From Zingiber officinale (lineage: Eukaryota > Streptophyta > Magnoliopsida > Zingiberales > Zingiberaceae), in contig NC_056001.1 in assembly GCF_018446385.1 (NCBI RefSeq), forward strand, positions 6,591,600-6,655,599: a stretch of DNA of 64,000 nt. The letters run 5' to 3'. This document shows, piece by piece, positions 48,501 to 59,200 of the stretch. The notes beneath the pieces were generated by a model that did not search any database, was not told the origin of the DNA, and saw only the letters and a program-made list of their open reading frames with translations. The translations under genes were made by a program, and so were the position numbers. Within the stretch, counting starts at the first letter, position 1, and every line of letters starts with the position of its first letter.

Positions 48501-51500
48501 GACCGAATGCACAATAATATCACTTTGCAGAGTCAAATAAATTCTTTGAAAGTGATGCTTACAAGAAAATTGGCCACATGTTGAAATTTTCAGTAGCAGA
48601 AGTACAGGCATTAATATGTACGAATGACAGTTCAGGCACTGAATAAAATTATAAAGACATTATAACATTCTGATGAGTTGAGCAACATAGAAACATAAGG
48701 ATATTAAGGAAATCGGAGATTTATTAAGTGAGGCTAATATGGAGCAACTAGATCAAGAAAGGAATAAAATGAGGAATAGAGTGATGAGCAAAACAAGAGA
48801 AAAGGATACTAAGTTAGGAACTGATTATAAACAAGAAATAAGGGCACCAAATGTGGGGCATTTGTAGAAAGATCCAGTGGTCTGATGCAGATGAGGTTAG
48901 TCCGTAGTTAATTGATATAGGAAATGGAAATTAAGTGATTCCCCAACAATAAAAGAGCATATATTGAAATAACAGAAGAAAAAGAACCTCGTTAAGTCAA
49001 GAAGTATGTAACTTAAAGCATTTGCATCGTGGAGAACTCACATATACATTTCATGAATTAACATCCAAGGATCAATCTTAAGAACTGGAGAAGCAAGTGA
49101 AACTCGAGCTGAAGAAGAATGAGTATATGTTGTAGAAACCAGAAAGCATCTCAGTAACTCAAGAATCCAGACTAGCCAATTTGAGTAGGGAATTTATAGA
49201 AAAAAGTAAAATATTTCTGGAAACTAATATATTCTGAAGAACCTCATTAGAGAATAAGATGAGAAATATTCAATTTTCATCTAAATATCGAATCACTTCT
49301 CTCATCAGAAAAGAAACTATAGTATGCATTATAACTGGCTCACTGCTTATATATTCATTATTTCATGTCACATTGGATCACCTTGCTTCAATCATTGAAA
49401 GGAAGCATATATATTTACTTTAATTAATACAAAATCTCATAGGACAAAAATTAATGGAAATACAATTCATTCAGAAACTTCACCTCCTTCTGTTCATCTG
49501 TGCTCTGTTGTCCATCATCTGAAGCAGCATCAAGCAATGTAGTGACTCCAAAATACACCTGAAATTACTTTTTAAGGCAATACTTGACATTCTGTAAATC
49601 ACATTTGAGTATGTAGAGATGCATAAATGGAAAAAAAACATTGTCCTTTTATAAGCATAAGTTGATAATTACCAATAGGCAAACCGCAGCAAAATCATCA
49701 ATTGGGAAATCAGTCCCGCCGAACCTAAGCTAGTAGAGTAGTGTGAGTGGAAAAATCTGTAAAATAACTTTCTAAAAGAATAGCAAAAATAATTACCTAA
49801 AAGGAAGAGCGTCATCAATGTAATGGAATGTTCTGCCCAAAACGACAGAAACAATTGACATTGTGCTGTGAGATGCAACAAAGCAAAGTATTAATTTTGG
49901 GGCTAAACGGAAAAACTCTACACTAAATGAGAATAAGTAACTTAAGGGTGACCACATACAATGCACTGATAGCGATGATAAGTAAACTGTACAGATAAAA
50001 GTAGCTATTTGTGTGAGTTAAACAAATACAGCAAAGTATAACTGTTTTAAAACTAAATAACATGCCAAAGAATAATGCTCTAACACCAGCTGCTGCAGTT
50101 TCCAAAAGAATATATAGTATAGAAGCTACAGTTCATTGAAATTTGAAGATAAATAAAAGATACAATTTCCTTGAACTAAATATATCCTGTCCATAAGTCT
50201 TCAATTACGATACAAGAAAAAACAAGAAGACATGCCGTTGTTTATGAAAAGATAAAAAAGATACACTAAAAAGTCACAAAATTTGATTTTTATATTATTT
50301 GAATATTTAAAACAGCATAACAGAAAAAAAAAAAAGAACAATAACAATAAATAAAAGAGACCATCTTTAAGGAAATATATTATGAGTCATTTACTCACGC
50401 AAGTGCTCCAAATGTTCCTATAAAAACAATGACACCAGAGTTCCTAGCTGCCAAAAGAGCCTGCAAAAAGAACAATTGTATAGTTAACTTATTCAAGCAA
50501 AAGTTTTATCATAGAGAGTAACAACTAACCATGGATTTTCACTGACACACTACATTGGTCAGAATAAAGAGGTAAATAATAAAGGAAAAGAAAATAAATG
50601 TGATAATGATAAGAGCTCAAACACCCTGAAAAAATTTCCATGTGTTGGCACGAATGACATGATCCATAGTAAGTCTGAAAGCCTTGATTAGTGTCAAGAA
50701 AGTACAAAACATAACAAGAAACAGAAAAAATTCTCATCAGAAGGTTACAATCACAACTATTTGAATATGAAAGAAAATTGTTTTGCACTATTAAACAATC
50801 AAATACTGATATTTACTTTTCTCCTGAAAAAGTGTGGTAGAGCTAGCATATATCTCAATCCAAAATTGACAGTTTGAAACTAAAGGGAGATTATAGAAGC
50901 TTTAGTTTCTGTTCTCTCATTTATAGGCCATATGGGAGCAGGAATGATCTTTCTCTGCAATAAGAAATAAACTAATGCATTCAGTTGAAGTATCTTACGG
51001 CGATAAAAAATGTTTTGTCACCCAGTTCGGAGAAAAAGATCAGCAAAAATGCCTGCATAAAGAATTTGAAAAAGATATAGTTTTAAAGAAGGAAAAATAT
51101 AAGAAGGGAAATTGGCACACCATAAAAGAATCAGAAAATTGAACAAATGGAATCATAGAAGGAAGTAAAACAAGAAAAATAATAGAACATGCATGAGCTT
51201 TACGAATATCTAATGGTATAACGTGTAGATATTCCTGTTCAATTTAAGAAGAATTGCACCTAGTAGTTGTTTCATTTTTCTAAAATCTGACAGCACTTAT
51301 AAGAATTGCAGTGTATTCTACTAGCCACTTAATAAGAAGAATTGAGTAGACTTTTATGTTCACTCAAAATCCTATAAAAAAATCTAGACAGGTTATTTCA
51401 TTTACTTTGGGTTGATTCAACTCAATGTTCCGTTGTATTATTGATTGAAAAAGTAGTACTAAAATGAACTCAAGCCCAACAAATAACATTAGATATTTTT

Positions 51501-52085
51501 TTTTGAAAAAAAAAACAAAAATATGTCATACTGATGCAAATCCCGTACTGATGTCACCCAGATCTCCTAAATAAGTCATTGGCTGAAGTCCAGCTAGTTC
51601 TGTCCCAGCAATTGCCTGCTGAGATGCTTGAAAGGTAAATAGACCAAGAAGAAATGTGAACTCCAGTGCTCTCCGAACATTGCTGCTCCGACCCTTCGTG
51701 GGGATGTCTCCAAGTGCTTTCTCCATCATATGGGTATGATGGATGGAGTCTAGATTAGGTCTTCCGCTATAATCGTCGAGCCCCTGCTACCAACTCGATG
51801 AAATCATTTCAAAGTTTAACCGCGTGAGCTACTTAGTTCTTCCTGGAAACAAGATCTCGAAAAATATTTATAAGGCCCTACCCCTCCATCTTCAGGAATC
51901 GAAAACTTTCCTGAACTTCTAGAAAATGTCGGGCGCCGGAGGGAGGAGCGGCGGTCGCAACGAGGAAGCGCATGGTTGAATCGGCAGCTGCGAGGGACGG
52001 AAGCAAATGAGAGCGGACGGGGGAAGTCGGAAAGGAAGAAGGGGTGAGGGAGAAGGCCTTTGGTGAAGCGGCAGCAGCAGGCCAT
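45563..52085 (-). CDS. PAM71: PAM71, thylakoid GDT1-like Mn2+/Ca2+ transporter (UPF0016 family)
   Basis: Eleven minus-strand exons fit in phase: 52085-51882, 51783-51532, 51052-50999, 50460-50399, 49865-49797, 49724-49673, 49558-49484, 48368-48239, 48159-48089, 47047-47000 and 45634-45563, giving 362 residues (Arabidopsis PAM71: 370). Residues 1-60 are Ser/Arg-rich like a chloroplast transit peptide. GDLGDISTGFASAFLLIFFS leads into the first metal-binding motif ELGDKT (161-166). The second, EWGDKS, is at 289-294. The end AYVGGVLFLVFAVVTLIEIF is the last membrane helix. PAM71 moves Mn2+ into the thylakoid lumen for photosystem II. The sequence is closer to PAM71 than to the envelope paralogue CMT1 (FGDLGDIS, RFGGTDFPIDDFAAVCLLVYF). 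The exon 1/2 border is the least certain; I chose a 98-bp intron that keeps phase. Introns hold a SINE and a SINE-like repeat. Confidence 0.93.
46557..46740 (+). repeat. dispersed repeat, SINE-like candidate (copy 2), in PAM71 intron 10
   Basis: Aligns by eye with 14447-14610. It contains TAGCCGAGCGGCC and a B-box-like GGTTTCGATCCCC at 46707-46719, then a region rich in GTGAGA. This is what a tRNA-related SINE would show, but its ends are not resolved. Confidence 0.45.
47284..47447 (-). mobile_element. Au-type SINE (tRNA-derived) in PAM71 intron 9
   Basis: On the minus strand it starts GGGGAGGCTTGGTGCA, carries the B box GGGTTCAAGTCTC (47392-47380), TTGCGTACAATAGACCC and ends GTGCACCGGGCTACCCTTT, which is the order of the plant Au SINE family. 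It is flanked by ACATCCATTCGTCATT (47268-47283) and ACATCCATTCCTCATT (47448-47463), a 16-bp target duplication with one mismatch. Confidence 0.92.
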
Positions 52086-52968
52086 CCCTACCGGCTACCC
52101 TCTTCGGGGAAGTGGATGATGATATAATCGTTTCCCTCCACCAGATGAAGTATGCCGATTCCCTGGAACTACCAAGACGGGGCGCAGCATTTCGGCCTTG
52201 GAGAAGTTGACACGTAAGACTATTTCGTAAATATCGTCCGGCGGCGGCTTGTTGGCGAATCACGCCCACTGAGTTGAGAACTGGTTCGTTCTTTCAGGCG
52301 GCTGAAGATGGACGTGAGTTCCGCTCGATCATCTTCGAGTGAATATCAGTATGCATATGCATATTCAACTTGAATAGTTTGAATTTAAATATTTTAATTA
52401 TTTTGATAGGATAAATTTGAGTTATAAATATATCCGTTTTATCGACTTCTTGTGACATTATCAATGCATTTATTAATTAACTGTGTGAAGGTTATCAAAG
52501 TATTTTTAAAAATTACTTCATAATTTTAATCTCTAGAAAGTCATCAAAATAATTAAAAAAATATTTTTAGTGATATTTATTTTATTTTATATTTTGACCA
52601 ATAGTATAAAGATATTTTAGAATATTAAAGTGAAAAGTGTATTCAAAAGCGCACATTTTAATAGTTATTACTCGTAATTAAGAAGTAAATTTCTATACCA
52701 ATCGATATTTCGAATTATTTTGTAACCGTTCATAAAACTATTTATTTTATAATTTTTTTGTGAATTTAGAGAAAGAATAATGATACGGAGAGAAAAAAAA
52801 ATTCAAATAAACATTTACGGATAAATATATAAATTTATGAAATAATGCGTGTTATTTCTTCGACGTGAGTTCTTATTGGCTGCTATTGGTGTACCCTGTC
52901 AGATTTTGTATTGGCTTCTATTGGTGTTTCCTGTTTAGGATTACTAACGATTCAAGCTTATCGCTGTG

Positions 52969-52977
52969 AAACCCTAA
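52969..52977 (+). promoter_or_regulatory. telo-box of the P1 promoter
   Basis: AAACCCTAA, the telo-box found near the transcription start of many plant translation genes, 11 bases before a TATA-like TATAAAG. Confidence 0.7.
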
Positions 52978-52987
52978 TTCTCGCAAC

Positions 52988-52994
52988 TATAAAG
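52988..52994 (+). promoter_or_regulatory. TATA box of the P1 gene
   Basis: TATAAAG about 200 bases before the ATG, and about 90 bases before the donor of a likely leader intron. Confidence 0.65.
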
Positions 52995-53081
52995 AGTCCT
53001 ATTCTGCCCGGGCGCCGTCTCCACTTTAGTCGATCGGCTGCCGAACTTCTCGTCCGTTTCTTGAATCCCCAATTCTCCAAG

Positions 53082-53174
53082 GTAAGTAATCATCTCGCTT
53101 CCTCGCGATCGCAAGTTTTCGTAGGTTTTCAACTAAATGTATTTTTGTTGTACTTTTTTCATCATCGAAATCAG
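53082..53174 (+). other. probable 5' UTR intron of the P1 gene
   Basis: A perfect donor (CAAG then GTAAGT at 53082) and an acceptor AAATCAG ending at 53174, 17 bases before the ATG. Leader introns are common in plant ribosomal protein genes. Inferred, not shown by transcripts. Confidence 0.6.
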
Positions 53175-53191
53175 AGTTCTTAGTCCCAGCC

Positions 53192-53801
53192 ATGTCAGTC
53201 TCAGAGATCGCTTGCACTTACGCCGCTCTCATCCTATACGATGATGGCATCCCCATCACGGTTATCCCCTGTTCTCCCCTTTCATTTTGCATCCTTTTTG
53301 GCGATCTGTTCCTTAACTATTTGCCTTCATGAATTGATCAGTCAGAGAAAATCTCAACTTTGGTGAAGGCTGCCAACGTAACCATCGAATCATACTGGGC
53401 TGCCCTGATCGCCAAACTCCTCGAGAAGAGGAGCGTGGAGGACCTCATATTGAGCGTTGGATCCGGTTTGACTTTTTCTGTCGTTTCGTTCTTGCTTTTT
53501 CGTGCTCGTGAAAAAAAAAGATCGAATTTTGGACGATATTTTTGGATGCTCTTGCAGGTGGTGGTGGTGCTCCGGTTGCTGTCTCTGCTGCTCCTGCCTC
53601 TGGTGGCGCTGCGCCTGCCGCCGCCGCTCCTGCGGCTGAGGAGAAGAAGGTGAGAGCCTTGTGCCTAATTAGATTCAATCATTTGTATTTGATGTGAGAA
53701 AGTGTTCAACCTTTTATTTTGATCGTTTGCCTTCGTTGTCACCGCAGGAGGAGCCGAAGGAAGAGAGTGATGATGACATGGGATTCAGCTTGTTTGATTA
53801 G
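53192..53801 (+). CDS. RPP1: 60S acidic ribosomal protein P1
   Basis: Four exons in phase: 53192-53260, 53342-53465, 53558-53649 and 53748-53801 (TAG), giving 112 residues, the usual length for plant P1. The N-terminal helical dimerisation domain reads [19 protein letters not shown] and then [16 protein letters not shown]. The hinge is Ala/Gly/Pro-rich (residues about 66-95), and the C-terminus [12 protein letters not shown] is the conserved tail that contacts elongation factors. P1/P2 dimers form the ribosomal stalk with P0 and recruit EF2. P1 rather than P2 is indicated by the N-terminus and by the absence of P2's KYVAAYLL start. The promoter has a telo-box and a likely leader intron. Introns 1 to 3 are all about 80-100 bp. 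Confidence 0.95.
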
Positions 53802-54659
53802 AGAGTAATTATGGTCCCTTTTAGAATTGGATGACAGTTAATTGTTACCGTGACCAAATGTTTTTCTTTATGGTATTTATGTTACTGTCTTTTGTCAAGG
53901 AGTCAGTTCTCCAGTATGACATTTCCATTTTGGTATTGAGCAATCGCACTCTCAGTTGATGCTTATCTTTATCTATAAAACTGGTTTCCTTTATTCTTTG
54001 TGGTAAAAAAAAATTATAGTTCTGTTTTATTTGCTGTTTGCTTTGCATCCATTTGAGTTTCTACAGTGATAAGATTGTTTTATCTTGAACAGTTCAATGT
54101 TTTGGATTAGATTAGATAGTTTTATCTTGGATGATTCAAGTCAGCTAGGTCAAATGACATAGAATATCTTTTGAGGAACGGCTTGGAGGTTGTGTCCTGC
54201 ATCTCTCTTGTAGTATCGCATAATTTTATGATTGTTGTGATTGGTTTCCATTCGATCTGTATGTTTGGGCCGATTTGGATTCCAATAGACTCGTGGTTTG
54301 CAGGAAGTCCACAATACAATTTGATCCAATATTGAGATGTCTTTGCGGGATGTACGTGCAGTTTTATTTAACCATTGTTTAAATATCTTTAATTTTTTTT
54401 TCCTATCAATATTAAATGTAGATACTAAAATTTAATAACATTTTAACCTGGTTATTAAAAAAATAAAGATATTATTAATCAAGTAAAAAAATAGTTGTGT
54501 GTTGGCTCGTGTTGGGCACAGCGCGTAGTCCTAGTGCTCGGGCTCTAGTTAAGACCTGAGCCTGGCCTCTGCGTTTGTGGAGCGGGAATGAGCATGACCA
54601 AGAGTGCGTTTGATTTTAGTTAAGGGTTTATTTGATTCAAGTTATCATGTATAATTTTT

Positions 54660-54688
54660 GTTATGTGATTATCAAGTAATCACATAAC
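54660..54688. repeat. perfect 12-bp-arm palindrome
   Basis: GTTATGTGATTA and TAATCACATAAC separated by five bases. It might be an internal part of a larger foldback element starting near 54600 (GTTTGATT), but the ends are not clear. Confidence 0.75.
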
Positions 54689-54830
54689 CAAGATTGTGGA
54701 GAATAAAACATAGTCAAATATTGTTTGTTCAATTTAGATAATGCAATAAAAATAATTTGTTTGAAGGTTTTAATGAATAATTTAATTTAATATTTTATTA
54801 GATTATCCTTAGTTATAAAATTAATTATAC

Positions 54831-54868
<38 letters not shown>

Positions 54869-54889
54869 TAAACTCTATTATATTTTATT

Positions 54890-55310
54890 ATATTTTCATA
54901 TTTTTTTATTTTTATATATTTTTTTATTTTGTTTTTTTTTATTTTTTAAATTTTTAGGATTTTTTACATTTTTCTATTTTTTAAAAAAAAATTAATGTTT
55001 TTTAACATTTTTTATTATTTTTTACTTTTTTAATTTTTTACGTTTTTCCTATTTTTTTATTTTTTAAAAAAATTTAATGTTTTTTCTATTTTTTTGTTTT
55101 TTTGTATTTTTTTTAAAAATTTTTTTATTTTTTTATATTTTTCTATTTTTTTATTATTTTTTTTTAAAGTTTTTTTTACCATTTTTTATTTTTTTATTAT
55201 TTTTTAATGATTTTTAAAAAAAATTTATGTTTTTTTTTATTTTTTATATTTTTCATTTTTTTTCTTTACATTTTATTTTTTTTCATATTTTTCTTTTATC
55301 TGAGGATATT
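54890..55310. repeat. T-rich low-complexity tract, about 420 bp
   Basis: Nearly all T with scattered A, in blocks like ATTTTTTTATTTTT; strand asymmetry is extreme. It may derive from an expanded poly(A) tail on the minus strand. Confidence 0.9.
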
Positions 55311-55351
55311 TTGGGTAAAAAAAATTTGATAACCCCGAAATCAAGAAGTTA

Positions 55352-55561
55352 GGGGGCGTTTGGTTTGCATTTTCCGTTTTCTGTTTTCATTTTCTGAGAA
55401 AATGGAAAACGTGTTTGGTTTGCGTTTTCCATGTTCATTTTTAAGAAAATGAGAGAGCGTTTTATAAGAAAACGAAAAATACGGAAAAGTCATTTTCTAA
55501 AAATTGAAAAACGTATGTTTTTCAGAAAATGAAAATGAAAATGAGATAAACCAAACGCCCC
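55352..55561. mobile_element. MITE, 210 bp, with terminal inverted repeats and TA target
   Basis: The left end GGGGGCGTTTGGTTTGCATT is the inverse of the right end (AAACCAAACGCCCC). Both are flanked by TA (55350-55351 and 55562-55563). The interior is also self-complementary (GAAAATGGAAAACG against CGTTTTC strings). A GGGCGTTTGGTTT terminus is seen in many plant non-autonomous DNA transposons. The superfamily is not certain; TA flanks would fit Tc1/mariner, and TTA/TAG would fit PIF/Harbinger. Confidence 0.8.
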
Positions 55562-56276
55562 TAGTTTTTTGAGGTTTTTTGATTCCTGATTGTATGTTTT
55601 TTTTATTGACGTATCGGGCATGGAACATTATTTCAACCAAACGTATTCATGTTTACATGGGTAAATGTACGATGATTAATTTATTTTTTCACTTGTTCGT
55701 TTGAGTGAATGAAAGGGAAAAAATCCATTCTGTCATTATTAAGCTAAAAAGCATGTCAAAATTAATGAATAATTTTGAAAAAAAGTATTTCCTCTTCTCT
55801 TCTGAACTCCTGTTCTTTCTTTACTCGCTTTATCAAATATAATTTTTAGATAATAGTTCACATAAAAAAAATAATAAAAAGATCGATTCAATTTTATAGA
55901 ATTTTTTAACCAATTATATAAATCAGGAAACGCACTTCTAGCTCTCAATTGAAAGGTGTAAATGTGCATGATCAATAAGAGAATTGATAGTGGAGAGAAG
56001 TTTTAAAAAAAATAAAGATTTTAATTTTTAATATGGTAATGATATGATAGAATATAAATCTCTAAAAAAAATTGATGACTGCGGATGTCCTAACTCCTAA
56101 GTGTACATTTTAAGGATAAAAAATTAATAAAAAGGTATTATAAATTAGGCCGGTTCGAATCGGTTCGGCGAACTGAACCGAAATCGACAGAGGTTGATTG
56201 ATTATCAGGACGCTATAATAATTATTTATAATTATATGACGCCAATTAGATGCTAAAGGAACTCCTCTCCGGCGCA

Positions 56277-59200
56277 ATGGAGACGACGCAACCCGCTGCT
56301 TCTGCTCCTGCTCCTGCACCTGTTCCCGCTTCCTCCCAAACCTTCACCCCATCGTCCGCGAAATCCGCTGATCCTCCGCAACTCCTGCAGACTCCTTCCG
56401 TTTCATCCACCAAATCTGAGGGCATGGTCGCCGAGCCCCGAGATCCACCGTCCTCGGCTAGTTTGCACCCGCCGGAACCCTCCTCGTCGGCAGGGCCTTC
56501 CCACGCCTCCTCTTCGTACGTCATCACCATTCCCAGCTGCTCCGGTTCGCTTCCATCCAAAACCCTACCTTTCGGATTTTACAAAGTGGCTTCCTTGACT
56601 TCAAGGCATTAACTTTCTTTTTGCCTCTTGCCCTAGGGTGGTTCTCTTGGGACCAGATCCACAATACGGAGCGGAGAATACTACCAGAGTTCTTCGACGG
56701 TAAGTCCGCTTCCAAGAATTCCGAAGTCTACAAGTACTACAGGGACTTCATCATTAAACGGTTTAGGGCGAATCCAACGAGAAAGATCACATTAACTGAT
56801 GTTCGGCGAGAGCTGGTCGGAGACATTGGTTCCATTCGGAGGGTTTTCGATTTCTTGGAAGAATGGGGTCTAATCAATTATACGCCCTTAGCCAAGCCAA
56901 GTGCCGAGGATAAGAAGGGAAATGATGAAGGTTTGGAGAAAAAGGAGACTCCTAGGAGAATTTGTACTAATTGCAAATCACCCTGTAGCATGGCATGCTT
57001 CACCACGGATAAGGTGTGATGCTTCGTTCTCAGTACAAGGACCTTTCTATTATCAATCTTCTATATACTACTAGAGGAGGATTACACTAGTTGCCTTGCT
57101 ATGGATATGAAGATTTTATGGATACAATTAGGCTTAAATATTGATGAGCAAGCTCCAAATTTAAGAGCTTTTGGTAGGTGCTTAATAGAATTCTCTATTG
57201 TGATTGATTTAGAGAACCATTTGTACCTGTTGGACCGTTCTGCCAAACCATAGCATTGAATTCACAGGCACATGGTAAAAACCTCTAATGCCATTAGTTT
57301 CAAGAGCCACTTGTACTTGATCTCACTTATCTGGTCATGCATGCCACTACCAAGTGCTTTGAAAGTCAGTTCTTGGGTGTTTGGAGTATTAGGGCATCAT
57401 GACTTGTTTACTTGCTACTTGTATGCCAACCTCTGATTTTGATCTGCACGAAATTCAGTATGAGAACATGCTGTTTATTACAAGGACTCTGTGGTCCACA
57501 TCTCCTAATGTAGTGACTATTATTGAATATCAATCAAATCTTAATGCTACTTGTCATCTCCTAATGTATCTTTCACCTCCTTTTAAGATACGGTGATGTT
57601 AGACTAATCATATTCAAAGTTAACCTCATTGAGTTCCATGTTTCTTTTGTCTAGTATAATTTCAAAGTGAAGACAAATATCTGTTCCAATATAGTTATAA
57701 CTCTTCACTTTGTTGAACAATTTCTGCATAGTTGAGCCCAAATAGTTATAACTCTTTAGTGTGGTTGTTGAACAACTTTTGCATGTTAGTTGAGGATAGA
57801 CTAGTTTATGGATTTTGCTAAAGAAACAAAACTGTGTAATAGATGCTGCAATTATCCTGAACTCCTTGCAGAATGAGACCCATTGATGCTTTATAATTAC
57901 ACTCAAGAGGGGTGTTGGGTTACGTTGCTGAGGTAGGTGACAGTTTTACTTAAAAATTTTGGCTGGAAAGATTTCCCTTGTGTAATGTGATGTCACCATT
58001 AAATCGTATTGGGGTGTAACAAGGGCTCTCATTAGTGGGGCATTTTGGAGCCTAGGAGATACCATAAATGAGCCTTTAGAAGTGTGGGAGACAAAGATAT
58101 GTAGAGAAGTGTGTAAGTGTGTGACCTGCTATGTTATATGACGTTGAATGTTGGGCTATGACGTGAGAAGAGGATGTTAAGGTGGATGTGTTGATATACG
58201 AGGAGCATTAAAGAAAAAGTCGAAGTTGTATTTATTAAGAGAGAACTCCGAGAGAGACACGTTTAAGATAGTACGGACATGTCATGTCCGTAGACGACCA
58301 ATAGATATTTTAGGGCAACGTGAAAATATGACAAATACGTACATCAAACGAGGAAGATCAAAAAAGACTTGGTTAGCAACGATAAAACAAGATAAAATTT
58401 ATTTAAGTATAAATAATGATATAGTAGGGGATAGAATCCAATATCATAGAAGGATCCATATAGTCGACCTCACTTAGTGGGATTAGGTTTCGTAGTGGTG
58501 GTTGTTGTTGTCTAGAGAGCATTAAAGGTGAGGTAATTTTTGCTTGTCTTCATTGGTGTTAAGAGAGAAATCTAGGGAGGAATGAAGGGCATAAGGTATG
58601 ACATCAGTTGAATTGATTTTCATTGTACTTGCTCTGGTCTACTATGAACAAGGATTTCCTTTGTGAATGTAGGGTTATGTGAAACACATTAAATTTCCAT
58701 TGTCTTTATTTATATATTCGTGGTACTCTGTTAACGGAGATGAATATTCCATCACATGACCTTGTGATGGAGGCTATTCCACATTCTATAGGGATCAGAT
58801 TTCGATCCACAGTTGTGTGATTCAAGGCAATTGGTGATATAGAGTTATCAATCCTATTCAGTGATATCAGGCACTTGTGATCCCGACAACATTCTCCAAC
58901 ATACATACATGATCCGCTAAACATGATATTAATAACAAATACGACATCTGAATTTTATTGAAAAATGGAACAAACTCAACAATAGAATAATATTTTCTTG
59001 GTTTCCATTTAAAGGGAAGAGGTTTATAACCTGCGATCAACCCTCACTCTTTCCTAGATGAAACAACACCTTTCATTCTTAGATTGGGTTAGGGCGAATA
59101 GGATAAATCTTGATTTGATTATATTAACCAATATAGAAGAAATTCCAGTAGCCACATAAAATTTCAACAATGCCATCTAATGATTTGCATGACTACGCCA

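Larger units (their letters stand above)
52086..53191. promoter_or_regulatory. shared intergenic region of the divergent PAM71 and P1 genes
   Basis: 52086-52300 is the GC-rich PAM71 leader. 52310-52860 is AT-rich. 52865-52935 has a two-copy repeat around TATTGGC(T)TCTATTGGTGT. The P1 promoter elements lie at 52969-52994. About 1.1 kb separates the two start codons. Confidence 0.6.
53802..56276. other. intergenic between P1 and SWI3B
   Basis: 53802-54350 is the P1 3' flank. 54490-54600 is a GC-richer patch without a frame. 54660-54688 is a short palindrome. 54840-54870 is (AAT)n/(ATT)n. 54890-55310 is a T-rich tract. 55352-55561 is a MITE. 56140-56185 is a self-complementary GGTTCG/CGAACC-rich stretch shortly upstream of SWI3B. 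Confidence 0.65.

Noticed and set aside
51816-51881. Continuation of PAM71 exon 1 to the stop at 51816
   Set aside because: Would end the protein before the conserved domain; a GTAGGG donor at 51881 keeps phase with exon 2.
56250-56276. Upstream in-frame ATG for SWI3B
   Set aside because: Poorer start context than the ATG at 56277; cannot be excluded without transcript data.
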